Shown here: positions 35,412 to 43,395 of the stretch, in pieces
Layout: every line of letters starts with the position of its first letter
Position numbering within the stretch: the stretch's first letter is position 1
NCBI GenBank assembly: GCA_025061835.1
Contig: JANXAC010000002.1
Span: 101,185 to 145,688, forward strand
DNA length: 44,504 nucleotides
Direction: 5' to 3'
Source: Spirochaetota bacterium
GTDB lineage: Bacteria > Spirochaetota > Brevinematia > DTOW01
Notes under the pieces: generated by a model
What the model was told of the DNA's origin: nothing
What the model saw: the letters and a program-made list of their open reading frames with translations, nothing else
Database searches by the model: none
Position numbers and translations under genes: made by a program

Positions 35412-36491
35412 ATGCGGTGTGTGGTTATAATGGCTGGTGGTAGGGGTGAGAGGTTTTGGCCTAAAAGTGTAAGATCATTCCCCAAGCAATTCCTAAACCT
35501 CACAGGCGATAGAACCATGATTCAGAGTGCATATTACAGAGCACTAGAATTAGTTGATAATGATAAGATTTTTGTAGTTACTTCCTCTGACCTCATCCCA
35601 ATAGTTGAGAGACAGTTACCCGAACTTCCTATTGAAAACATCATAGTTGAACCAATACCGAAAAATACTGCTCCTGCAATAGGATTATCGGCAGTGTATA
35701 TAAGAAAATTTTTTGGCGACTACACTATGTTCGTTATGCCTTCGGACCATTACATTGACGACCTTGACAAGTTTTATGAGGTTGTTGAAGTTGGTTTTGA
35801 AACAGCGGAAAAATATTTATCACTCGTTACTCTCGGCATAAAGCCATCAAGACCTGACACAGGATACGGTTACATTGAAGTTGGAAATATTATTGACACA
35901 TTCAACAAACGAAATGTTTTTGAAGTTAGGAGATTTGTTGAGAAGCCTAGCTATGAAAAAGCAGTTGAATACTTAAGCAGTGGTAAGTTCTTCTGGAACA
36001 GTGGGATGTTTGTATGGAAGGTATCAACAATAATTGAAGAAATATACAAACATTTACAACCTCTCGGTGAAGCATTAATAAACATTGAGGAAGCGATGGG
36101 TAAAGAACTTGAAGGAGAGGTAATGCTTGAGGAGTTTGAAAAGATTGAAAGCATATCTATTGACTACGGAGTTATGGAGAAAAGTAAGTCCGTTCTGTGC
36201 GTCAAGAGTGATTTTGTCTGGGATGACGTTGGGTCCTGGGCATCTGTCTATAGACTCAACAAAAAGGATGATAACGAGAATGTAATAAAAGGTAATGTCA
36301 TAACCTACAATGTTAAGAATTCTCTTATTATAGGTGAGAATACAGGAGTTGTTGCAGTTAGTTCCCTTGAGGATGTCATTGTAATAAAGGAAGGAGACAA
36401 TGTCTTAATCACAAAGAAATCAGAAGACCAAACAGTTAGAGAGATAGTCAAGATCATGAAAAGTCAGGATAAGTATGAAAGGTATCTATGA
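35412..36491 (+). CDS. manC: Mannose-1-phosphate guanylyltransferase
   Basis: Makes GDP-mannose from mannose-1-phosphate and GTP, for polysaccharide or glycoprotein synthesis. 359 residues of the nucleotidyltransferase-only type: MAGGRGERFWPKS, PKQFLNLTGDRTMIQSAYYR, EPIPKNTAPAIGLSA, FVMPSDHYIDD, FVEKPSYEKA, FFWNSGMFVWKV and SIDYGVMEKS. No C-terminal phosphomannose isomerase domain is present, unlike bifunctional AlgA/ManC proteins. It overlaps the ruvC start by 4 bp (ATGA). Confidence 0.92.
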   Translation: MRCVVIMAGGRGERFWPKSVRSFPKQFLNLTGDRTMIQSAYYRALELVDNDKIFVVTSSDLIPIVERQLPELPIENIIVEPIPKNTAPAIGLSAVYIRKFFGDYTMFVMPSDHYIDDLDKFYEVVEVGFETAEKYLSLVTLGIKPSRPDTGYGYIEVGNIIDTFNKRNVFEVRRFVEKPSYEKAVEYLSSGKFFWNSGMFVWKVSTIIEEIYKHLQPLGEALINIEEAMGKELEGEVMLEEFEKIESISIDYGVMEKSKSVLCVKSDFVWDDVGSWASVYRLNKKDDNENVIKGNVITYNVKNSLIIGENTGVVAVSSLEDVIVIKEGDNVLITKKSEDQTVREIVKIMKSQDKYERYL

Positions 36492-36970
36492 GAGTTCTTG
36501 GTATAGACCTAGGGTATTCAATCCTCGGGTATGGTATAGTTGAGTATGATGGAAGAAACTTGAAACTTATAACATCTGGCGTTGTTGAAACTTCAGAATA
36601 TACCGACTTCAACGATAAGATAGTTAAGATAAACGACATTTTAAGTTCAATAATTTCAGAGTATTCACCATCTGCTGTTTGTATTGAAAAGGTATTCTTC
36701 GGTAAGAACGTCAAAACTGCAGTCAAGGTTTTAGAAGTAGCAGGTGTTGTTAGAATCTTGGCACTCAAGTCAGGCATAAAGGTTTTTGAGATTACTCCCC
36801 TTGAGGTTAAGAAACTTATAACCGGTCGCAAAGGAAGACACCCAAAGGTTCAGATACAAAACATAGTCAAACTTATTCTAGGTCTTGATAAAGTTCCAAA
36901 ACCCGATGACTGTGCAGACGCAATAGCGATAGCAATAGCAGGACTATCAAAAATAAAACTTAAAAACTAA
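36488..36970 (+). CDS. ruvC: Crossover junction endodeoxyribonuclease RuvC
   Basis: Resolves Holliday junctions. 160 residues; catalytic residues D7 (LGIDLGYSILGYG, with Leu where most have Pro), E67 (CIEKVFFG), and the C-terminal acidic pair around D140/D141 and D144 (PDDCADAIAIA). The KGRHPKVQIQ basic segment is conserved. It is translated in step with manC by an ATGA overlap. ruvA and ruvB are not in the window. The 3' end overlaps the convergent DUF190 gene by 4 bp. Confidence 0.95.
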   Translation: MRVLGIDLGYSILGYGIVEYDGRNLKLITSGVVETSEYTDFNDKIVKINDILSSIISEYSPSAVCIEKVFFGKNVKTAVKVLEVAGVVRILALKSGIKVFEITPLEVKKLITGRKGRHPKVQIQNIVKLILGLDKVPKPDDCADAIAIAIAGLSKIKLKN

Positions 36971-37317
36971 CTTCTTTCGCTGTGTATATATCTTATAACA
37001 TTAACCTTCTCCATAGTTATCAATCCACCTTTACCTTCAACAATCTCATCAACATAAGGCAAAAGTAGATTTATTTTTTCTTCAGTATCAACTATTTCAA
37101 CTACTACTGGTAGGTCTGATGATAACTCAAGAATCTTTGCTGAGTGTATGAGTTTAGTAGTAGCCCCATATCCCATCATACCTCTTATGACTGTTGCTCC
37201 TGCTATTCCTATCTCTCTTGCTTTCAGAACTATTTGTTCATAAACCGGTTTACCTCTGTACTTATCACTTTCACCAACGAATACCCTTATTAGAACAGCA
37301 TCACCAGAAAGCTTCAT
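36967..37317 (-). CDS. DUF190 protein (PII-like fold)
   Basis: 116 residues of the DUF190 family, a ferredoxin-like/PII-like fold: LIRVFVGESDKYRGKPVYEQI, GIAGATVIRGMMGYG and PVVVEIVDTEEKI. DUF190 genes are often found next to crcB/fluC, but their function in fluoride handling is not established. The ATG overlaps the crcB TGA as ATGA, so they are translated together. Confidence 0.9.
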   Translation of the reverse strand: MKLSGDAVLIRVFVGESDKYRGKPVYEQIVLKAREIGIAGATVIRGMMGYGATTKLIHSAKILELSSDLPVVVEIVDTEEKINLLLPYVDEIVEGKGGLITMEKVNVIRYIHSERS

Positions 37318-37706
37318 ACCTTCCTCCCCATTATTAACCCACCGAATACATATCCAACAACAACAGCACCTAACCCAAGCGAGACAGATAAAAATATATT
37401 AAGGACGAAAAATTTTATCTCACCATCCCTTAAAAGGTTTATATTCTCAAGTGAGAATGTAGAAAATGTTGTGAAACCACCAATAACTCCTACCATCAGA
37501 AACATCCTGAAACTCGTTGGTATTATAGATACTTCAGAAAGATAAGATATAAAACCTATTATGAACGAACCTAGAGTGTTTACAATCAATGTCCCTAAAG
37601 GAAATGACGGATCCAACCACGAAGTTGTGTAAAAAGACAACAAATATCTAAGAACTGCCCCTATCCCACCACCAAAGAATACCGTTAGAATGTATTCAAT
37701 TTTCAT
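37314..37706 (-). CDS. crcB: Fluoride ion channel CrcB/FluC
   Basis: 130-residue, four-helix membrane protein that forms a dual-topology homodimeric fluoride channel. GGGIGAVLRYLLSFY, GTLIVNTLGSFIIGF (the Asn-Thr fluoride-path motif) and GFTTFSTFSLE (the Phe-box/TTFS motif) are intact. Start ATG 37706 with AGGA upstream. I looked for a fluoride riboswitch in the short 66-bp spacer and found none; a 9-bp palindrome is there instead. Confidence 0.94.
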   Translation of the reverse strand: MKIEYILTVFFGGGIGAVLRYLLSFYTTSWLDPSFPLGTLIVNTLGSFIIGFISYLSEVSIIPTSFRMFLMVGVIGGFTTFSTFSLENINLLRDGEIKFFVLNIFLSVSLGLGAVVVGYVFGGLIMGRKV

Positions 37707-37728
37707 ATATTATTCCTACATATCAAAC

Positions 37729-37749
37729 ATTACCATAAAGTATGGTAAT
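37729..37749. terminator. Palindrome between the EF-G paralogue and crcB
   Basis: ATTACCATA, loop AAG, TATGGTAAT: a perfect 9-bp stem in the spacer between two same-strand genes. No U-run follows on the transcribed strand. It could be a transcript end for the upstream gene, an operator or a leader hairpin for crcB. Confidence 0.5.
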
Positions 37750-37772
37750 AACAATACTTGAGTTCTAACGTA

Positions 37773-39860
37773 TTAACTGTTTGCTTTTTCTTTTATCTTT
37801 CTTCCCATCTCGGAGACTTCATTCTTCATCTTTTCTGGCAATATATCATAGTAGGCAAGAGACATTGTAAATCTACCTATTCCTTTAGTTATAGAGCTTA
37901 GAGCTGATGAATACTTTATCATCTCTGACATAGGAACGTATGCACTAATTACTACAGTTCCATCTTCCTTTCTATCAATGTTATTTATCCTACCTCTTCT
38001 ACTGTTTAGATCCTCTGTGATAGCGCCCATATAACTCTCATCAACTATTATTTTTGCATCCATGATTGGTTCAAGAATAACAGGAGATCCATTTTCAAGT
38101 GCTATCTTCATCGCATGCCAACCCGCTATCTGGAAGGATATATCGGATGAATCAACTTCGTGATAAGAACCTTCATAAAGTATAACTCTGACATCAACAA
38201 CAGGATACTTACCCAAAACACCCTCCTCCATCGCACTCAAGACACCCTTCTCAACAGAAGGTATAAACTGCTTCGGAATATGTCCTCCTCGTATCTGATC
38301 AACAAACTCAAAGCCTTTACCTCTCTCAAGTGGTTCAACCTTGATAAACACTTCACCATACTGCCCGTGTCCACCAGTCTGCTTCTTGTGTTTGTAATGC
38401 GCTTCCACAGGTTTTGTTATCGTTTCCCTATAAGGTATTTTAGGAGTATCAAGTGCGAAGTCAATCTTATACCTCTCCTTGAGTATCTCAACATATATAT
38501 TAAACTGGTTTTCCCCCTGACAATGAACCTCAAGCTCTTTTGAAAAATCATTGAACTTAACTATGAAAGAAGGGTCTTCTTCAGAAAATCTAGCAAGAAG
38601 TTCAGCAAGTTTATCCTCATCACCTCTGTTTTTACCTATTACCGCAGTAAAGAATATAGGATTAGGAAGTGCTAGATGCTTGAGTTTCAAATCCACCTTA
38701 TCAGACACCAAAGTGTATCCAACTTTTACTCCCTCAAGTTTCGGAACAGCGAAAATATCTCCCGCCTTAACTTCACTAACCTCCTCAAGAGATTTACCAA
38801 AGCATAAATATAGGTGTTGTAATTTCAAGGTTGATGATGTATCGGGAATGAAAAATTCAGCCCCACTCTTAACACTACCGGTCCAAACTTTGAAGTATGA
38901 TATCCTTCCAGTATATGGGTCAATCCTAACCTTAAAAGGAGTCAATATCGTGAGTTTTTCACTGGATATATCTTCAGTTACCTCTTTACCGTTCTTTAAA
39001 ACAACTAGTTCCTTATGAACATCCGGCGAAGGGAACTCCTCTACTATAATATCTAACACATTAAGAACTCCAACATTAGTCAAGGAAGAAACAGCAAATA
39101 TAGGTATTATCTTACCTTTCGTTATACAATCCCTAAAACCTTGAACAATCTCACTCTCGGAAATCTCCTCACCAGAAAGATACTTCTCCATAAATGCTTC
39201 GTCTATATCGGATATGTCTTCAAATATCTCATCACGATACTTATTCACAAGTTCCTCATAATTCTTTGGAATATCAAGTTTCTTGAAGCTTCTACCTTCA
39301 TTTTCATAGACAATCAAGTTTTTATGAATAACATCTATCGTTCCTACAAACTTACCTCCGTCAAAGTATGGTATCTCAACAGGAACTGCTATCTTACCTA
39401 TCTTTGCCTTAATTTTATCTACAAGTTTATCAAATTCTGTTGAAAGCGTATCTATCTTATTTATTATGACTGATTTAGCAACGTGTAGTTCATCAACAGA
39501 GTGCCAGATTCTGTCCGTCTCTATCGTTATACCTCTTTCAGCATCAACTACCAGGATAACATTTTCAACGACTTCAAGAGCCATCTCCATCTCACCGATG
39601 AAATCTACAAAGCCCGGAGTATCTATGAAGTTTACCTTTTTGTCCTTGTATTCCACATACGAGTAGATGCTTCTGATTGTCATCTTTCTTTTTACTTCTT
39701 CTGGGTCAAAATCCATTATTGAAGTTCCCTTATCTACGCTTCCTTTTTCACTTACCTTACCCGATACAAAGAAGACACTGTCAAGGAAAGTTGTTTTACC
39801 ACTTCTGTGCTCACCTATGACTGCTATATTTATTATTTCTTTTGTATCATAAACTTTCAT
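37773..39860 (-). CDS. EF-G paralogue (EF-G2-like translation factor GTPase)
   Basis: 695 residues from ATG 39860, chosen because GGAGG lies seven bases upstream; the in-frame TTG at 39875 would place the ribosome-binding site inside the gene. G domain: P-loop GEHRSGKTT, DTPGFVDF and NKID. Domain IV: KKQTGGHGQYGEVFIKVEP, where standard EF-G reads TGGRGQ or SGGRGQ. The switch region reads GTSIMDFDPEEVKRKMTI, the form seen in the EF-G-like EF-G2 group (PRK12740) rather than canonical EF-G, whose version contains ERGITI. So this is probably a second EF-G, with the true fusA elsewhere. It is followed by crcB. Confidence 0.88.
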   Translation of the reverse strand: MKVYDTKEIINIAVIGEHRSGKTTFLDSVFFVSGKVSEKGSVDKGTSIMDFDPEEVKRKMTIRSIYSYVEYKDKKVNFIDTPGFVDFIGEMEMALEVVENVILVVDAERGITIETDRIWHSVDELHVAKSVIINKIDTLSTEFDKLVDKIKAKIGKIAVPVEIPYFDGGKFVGTIDVIHKNLIVYENEGRSFKKLDIPKNYEELVNKYRDEIFEDISDIDEAFMEKYLSGEEISESEIVQGFRDCITKGKIIPIFAVSSLTNVGVLNVLDIIVEEFPSPDVHKELVVLKNGKEVTEDISSEKLTILTPFKVRIDPYTGRISYFKVWTGSVKSGAEFFIPDTSSTLKLQHLYLCFGKSLEEVSEVKAGDIFAVPKLEGVKVGYTLVSDKVDLKLKHLALPNPIFFTAVIGKNRGDEDKLAELLARFSEEDPSFIVKFNDFSKELEVHCQGENQFNIYVEILKERYKIDFALDTPKIPYRETITKPVEAHYKHKKQTGGHGQYGEVFIKVEPLERGKGFEFVDQIRGGHIPKQFIPSVEKGVLSAMEEGVLGKYPVVDVRVILYEGSYHEVDSSDISFQIAGWHAMKIALENGSPVILEPIMDAKIIVDESYMGAITEDLNSRRGRINNIDRKEDGTVVISAYVPMSEMIKYSSALSSITKGIGRFTMSLAYYDILPEKMKNEVSEMGRKIKEKANS

Positions 39861-39997
39861 ATATTCCTCCTCCAAAACCTAAACCATTATAAAAAGATGC
39901 CCCCCTGCTTTCAATAATTTTTGGTTATATTATCAAATTCCAAATTCTAACCAAGTAAGTAAGCAGGATTTTTTAGACCCTTCGCACATTTACTACC

Positions 39998-40024
39998 TTG
40001 AATTCTACATAGATTACTTATAAT
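39998..40024 (+). promoter_or_regulatory. Promoter of the BtuF-like gene, leaderless
   Basis: TTGAAT (39998-40003), a 15-base spacer and a perfect TATAAT (40019-40024). Six bases separate the -10 box from the GTG at 40031, and there is no Shine-Dalgarno. The spacer is shorter than ideal. Confidence 0.55.
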
Positions 40025-40030
40025 ACAACT

Positions 40031-40888
40031 GTGAAAAGAAGAGTATTCTGTCAAGCAACAGGCAACTGGCTAGAATTACCTGAGAAATGTAATAGAGTAG
40101 TTAGTTTCAGCCCATCTATAACAGAATCTTTGTTTAAAATGGGACTAGGTGAAATAGTTAAAGGGATAAGTGTCTATTGCGTTCATCCAGATGAAAGCAT
40201 AAGAAAAGGTAGAGTAATAGTCGGCTCATATTCAACATATAAGAAGGAAGTATTGGAAGAGATTAATCCTGATGTTATCTTTCTAACAACAGGATATCAG
40301 TTAGAATTCGCAAGAAAGCTGTCTGAAAACTATCCTGTTTATGCAATAAGACTACCAGCAACACTATCTGAACTTATAGCAGGATGTGTAGAGGCGGGAC
40401 TTGTATGCGGATACTATGATAGAGCAGTTGAGTTAGAAAAAAACCTACTAGCATCCTTATCAAGACACTTAAGCCAAACTTATGAGAACAGAATAAAAAC
40501 TTACATTGAGATAGACCTTGGAGGACCTGTGACATTTGGTGCATACAGTTATATCACCGATACACTCAGATTGTTAGGATTTGAGAACATTTTTGAGAAC
40601 TATCCTTCTGAATGGTTAGAACCGATACCTGAAATACTCAAGGAAAATGAGCCTGATGTGATAATATACGAACCTAAAATGTTTTCAAGGTCAAGAAGCA
40701 TAGATATGATAAAAAACTCTCTAACAAAAAGATTTGGAAACCTTAAAGCAATTGAAGAACAGAGAGTAATCCTTACACCAGGGATCTATGACTTTTTCGC
40801 ACATTACGGTCCTTCGTTTGTTTATAAAGTTATACCCTTCCTACTAGATATAAGAGATAAATCCCTATCTTCAAAATTTCAAACATAG
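40031..40888 (+). CDS. BtuF-like substrate-binding-fold protein without signal peptide
   Basis: 285 residues of the cluster 8 (siderophore/cobalamin) binding-protein fold: RVVSFSPSITESLFKMG, INPDVIFLTTGYQ, then a long helix (about 110-140) and the C-terminal lobe with GAYSYITDTLRLLGFENIF and EPDVIIYEPK. The N-terminus (KRRVFCQATGNWLELPEKCN) has no signal peptide, lipobox or membrane anchor, so the product is expected to stay in the cytoplasm, unlike BtuF. No btuC or btuD gene is nearby. The ligand is unknown. The 3' end overlaps the convergent glycosylase gene by 18 bp. Confidence 0.75.
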   Translation: MKRRVFCQATGNWLELPEKCNRVVSFSPSITESLFKMGLGEIVKGISVYCVHPDESIRKGRVIVGSYSTYKKEVLEEINPDVIFLTTGYQLEFARKLSENYPVYAIRLPATLSELIAGCVEAGLVCGYYDRAVELEKNLLASLSRHLSQTYENRIKTYIEIDLGGPVTFGAYSYITDTLRLLGFENIFENYPSEWLEPIPEILKENEPDVIIYEPKMFSRSRSIDMIKNSLTKRFGNLKAIEEQRVILTPGIYDFFAHYGPSFVYKVIPFLLDIRDKSLSSKFQT

Positions 40889-41641
40889 AAAGTCTATTAA
40901 TTCGTTACTACTTTTCAAACCCATCTTACCTATCTCAACGAACCCTGCGTGTAAAACCTTCAATACCAAAACAACTCTTTCTAATACACTACCTATACTA
41001 CACTCCCAATAGTTCCAAGCCTTTACAAGACTCCCTAAGTCCAAAAACAACCTCAAATTCCCGAAGATACAATCTAGAAACATTCCTCTCAAAAACTCGT
41101 AATCTCTATCTTTTCTAAAAGATTTAGAGAAAAGAGAATTAATTATCCTAACAGTGTAGTTGTCAATAACGAAAGTTGGAACTTCAAACGAATACAGTAG
41201 AATACTATCAGCAGTCTCTTTTCCTATTCCTTTCACTCTCATTAGTTCATTCCTATAACTATCAACTATACCAATAACTTCCTTGAACGACTTGCTACGC
41301 CTTATAAGCGAAAACATTAGATTCTTAAATACTCTATATCCTCCATAACCGTTAATATACCTAGCAACCTCAAGAATAGTTTTAGCCTTTGACTTACTAA
41401 ACCCTGAAGGATTTATAATGTCTTTCAATACCTCGTAGTCTAACTCCCCTACCCTATCAAGACTAGTTGAACCTACTTCCTGAAAGATATTGTTGAGAGA
41501 CTTAACTACATTCTTCCAATTCGTATTCTGTGTAAGAATTGAGGAGATAATTATTTCATCCTTATCGTTATAGTAAGGCCACCAACTTGAGTAAGTGTGA
41601 TAATGAACCACAATCTGCCTACAGAGTTGAAAAATCTCCAT
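40871..41641 (-). CDS. Endonuclease III-related HhH-GPD DNA glycosylase (COG2231/MagIII-like)
   Basis: 256 residues. SSWWPYYNDKDEIIISSILTQ and QNTNWKNVVKSLNNIF match the Nth-related COG2231 group. Helix-hairpin-helix MRVKGIGKETADSILLYS and the catalytic Asp in TFVIDNYTVRI are intact. The C-terminal 4Fe-4S cysteine motif of Nth is gone: after HAGFVEIGKMG the expected CK...C..C is replaced by LKSSNELIDFLCLKF, with one Cys. An extra ~25-30 residues (LVKAWNYWECSIGSVLERV) lie before it. Loss of the cluster is also known in Helicobacter MagIII, so a 3-methyladenine-type glycosylase is possible. It is 4 bp behind nadK, at the end of the ribosomal operon. Confidence 0.75.
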   Translation of the reverse strand: MEIFQLCRQIVVHYHTYSSWWPYYNDKDEIIISSILTQNTNWKNVVKSLNNIFQEVGSTSLDRVGELDYEVLKDIINPSGFSKSKAKTILEVARYINGYGGYRVFKNLMFSLIRRSKSFKEVIGIVDSYRNELMRVKGIGKETADSILLYSFEVPTFVIDNYTVRIINSLFSKSFRKDRDYEFLRGMFLDCIFGNLRLFLDLGSLVKAWNYWECSIGSVLERVVLVLKVLHAGFVEIGKMGLKSSNELIDFLCLKF

Positions 41642-41645
41642 TCAA

Positions 41646-42488
41646 TTACCAGTTAAGTTTTCTTCTCAGTACTTCAAAGAAGTTAATTTTAGGGTTTGTA
41701 ACGACCTTTGCGTAGAAACTGCATTTAGTTACTTCTACTTCTACCTCCTCGTCTATATCAATGTAGTCTTGTCCATCCATCACAACAACAGATGGAGGAG
41801 TTGTGTATCCAATTTTAAGAACAATTGACTTTGTGCTTTCAAGAATTATTGAACGAGCGGATAGCGTGTGAGGACAGATTGGCGTTATTATCAAATTCTC
41901 CATCGTAGGCATAGCAATAGGACCAAAAGCAGACAGAGAATACGCTGTTGAACCAGTAGGTGTTGAAACAATAATACCATCCGCACGGTATGTATTCAAA
42001 TACTCTCCATCAACAAAGACATCTATATCCAGAAGCCTATGAAACTTACCTCTTGATACAACAACCTCATTCAAAGCATTACCAAAAAACTCTCTTCCAC
42101 TCTTGAACCTCACAATCACACTTATCATCATTCTATTTTCAAACTTAAAGTTATCCTCTTTTATCATCTTTACAACATTCTCAATCTCACTTTCAGAAAA
42201 GTGCATAAGAAAACCTAACTTACCGACATCTATGCCTATTATAGGGACTTCATATTGAGCGAAAAGCCTAGCGGAGTAAAGGATCGTGCCATCACCACCT
42301 ACACTGACAACATAATCAGGTTTCTTAATACCCCGATGTATATCAATGTTGGCAGAAAAGTTTGAGTAGTCAGACTTTACAAGAAAAAAGTCAAGTCCTT
42401 CTTCTGAAAACAGGTTTTTTAACTTGTCTATTACTCTCTTCGTTTCTTCCTTGACAGGATTATATACAATAGCAACAAATTTAGACAT
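41646..42488 (-). CDS. nadK: NAD kinase
   Basis: ATP- or polyphosphate-dependent phosphorylation of NAD to NADP. 280 residues; the GGDG motif is at 64-67 (VSVGGDGTILYSARLF), the substrate motif ADGIIVSTPTGSTAYSLSAFGP and the C-terminal LSARSIIL are canonical. The ATG is 7 bp behind rpsI, with AAGG upstream. It lies in the rplM-rpsI operon and precedes the HhH-GPD glycosylase gene by 4 bp. Confidence 0.95.
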   Translation of the reverse strand: MSKFVAIVYNPVKEETKRVIDKLKNLFSEEGLDFFLVKSDYSNFSANIDIHRGIKKPDYVVSVGGDGTILYSARLFAQYEVPIIGIDVGKLGFLMHFSESEIENVVKMIKEDNFKFENRMMISVIVRFKSGREFFGNALNEVVVSRGKFHRLLDIDVFVDGEYLNTYRADGIIVSTPTGSTAYSLSAFGPIAMPTMENLIITPICPHTLSARSIILESTKSIVLKIGYTTPPSVVVMDGQDYIDIDEEVEVEVTKCSFYAKVVTNPKINFFEVLRRKLNW

Positions 42489-42495
42489 TCAAACC

Positions 42496-42894
42496 TTATC
42501 GTTTTGAGTACTGTTTTGACTTTCTCGCCTTTACTTTTCCGTATTTTTTCCTTTCAACTGCCCTTGGGTCTCTTCTCACTAAATTGAGTCTCCTTAAGTT
42601 AGGTCTTAATGTTTGAGTGTCATACTTTGCTAAAGCAAGGGATATTCCATGTCTTATAGCCTGTGCTTGAGACGAGATACCACCACCTTTTACTGTTACA
42701 TAAACATCAAACTTACCCTCAGTATTTGTTACTCTGAAAGGTTCTAGAACAGTATCAATATATTCTTGAATATTCTTAAAGTAATCCTTAAGAAGAAGAC
42801 CGTTGACAGTTATATTACCTTTACCACCAGGACTTAAAAAAACCCTAGCAGTTGCTGTCTTTCTACCACCTCTTGCTATAACAGTTTTAGCCAT
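42496..42894 (-). CDS. rpsI: 30S ribosomal protein S9
   Basis: 132 residues. GGRKTATARVFLSPGGKGNITVNG at the start and the C-terminal RRDPRAVERKKYGKVKARKS with the QYSKR end, which reaches the P-site tRNA, are diagnostic. GGAGGTG lies upstream of ATG 42894. It follows rplM by 11 bp, the conserved pair. Confidence 0.98.
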   Translation of the reverse strand: MAKTVIARGGRKTATARVFLSPGGKGNITVNGLLLKDYFKNIQEYIDTVLEPFRVTNTEGKFDVYVTVKGGGISSQAQAIRHGISLALAKYDTQTLRPNLRRLNLVRRDPRAVERKKYGKVKARKSKQYSKR

Positions 42895-42905
42895 AACTAC
42901 ACCTC

Positions 42906-43331
42906 CTAGACCTTGTATTCAATCGCACCGGAAGGAATCTTAACATTATCATCCTTTACTACTATCATCCTTCTCAATCTATGTTTCCTCAATCTATTCT
43001 TTGGTAACATTCCTCTGACAACTCTTTCAAAAACGAACCTTGGATTCTTCAAGATTGCGTCCTTAAAATAGACATGCTTGAGTCCCCCCGGGTACCCTGA
43101 ATGCCAGAAAAATACCTTAAACTGACTCTTCTTACCTGTCATAATTGCTCTTGAAGCATTCTTGACTATTACATAATCACCGTTGTCAATATGAGGAGTA
43201 TAATCTACTTTATGCTTACCCATAAGTAGTCTTGCTATCACAACACCTAACCTACCTACAGGTTTATTAGCAGCATCTATAACATAATATCTTCTACTTA
43301 CCTGACTTCCTTTTATCATTATCGTTTTCAT
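42906..43331 (-). CDS. rplM: 50S ribosomal protein L13
   Basis: 141 residues, an early-assembly large-subunit protein. RYYVIDAANKPVGRLGVVIARLLMGK, YTPHIDNGDYVIVKNA and HSGYPGGLK followed by MLPKNRLRK are canonical. AAGGTGG precedes ATG 43331. First gene of rplM-rpsI-nadK-glycosylase, under the promoter at 43358-43387. Confidence 0.98.
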   Translation of the reverse strand: MKTIMIKGSQVSRRYYVIDAANKPVGRLGVVIARLLMGKHKVDYTPHIDNGDYVIVKNASRAIMTGKKSQFKVFFWHSGYPGGLKHVYFKDAILKNPRFVFERVVRGMLPKNRLRKHRLRRMIVVKDDNVKIPSGAIEYKV

Positions 43332-43357
43332 AAACCACCTTCAGAAAGCGAAAGTTG

Positions 43358-43387
43358 ATTATAAATATAACACCAAAGTACCTTCAA
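43358..43387 (-). promoter_or_regulatory. rplM promoter
   Basis: Reverse-strand TTGAAG (43387-43382), an 18-base spacer and TATAAT (43363-43358), about 27 bases before the rplM ATG and just behind the stop of the frameshifted coiled-coil gene. Confidence 0.65.
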
Positions 43388-43395
43388 ATTACAAA

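Noticed and set aside
37707-37772. Fluoride (crcB) riboswitch upstream of crcB
   Set aside because: The 66-bp spacer lacks the conserved GG-GAUG and pseudoknot elements on the coding strand; only a simple palindrome is present.
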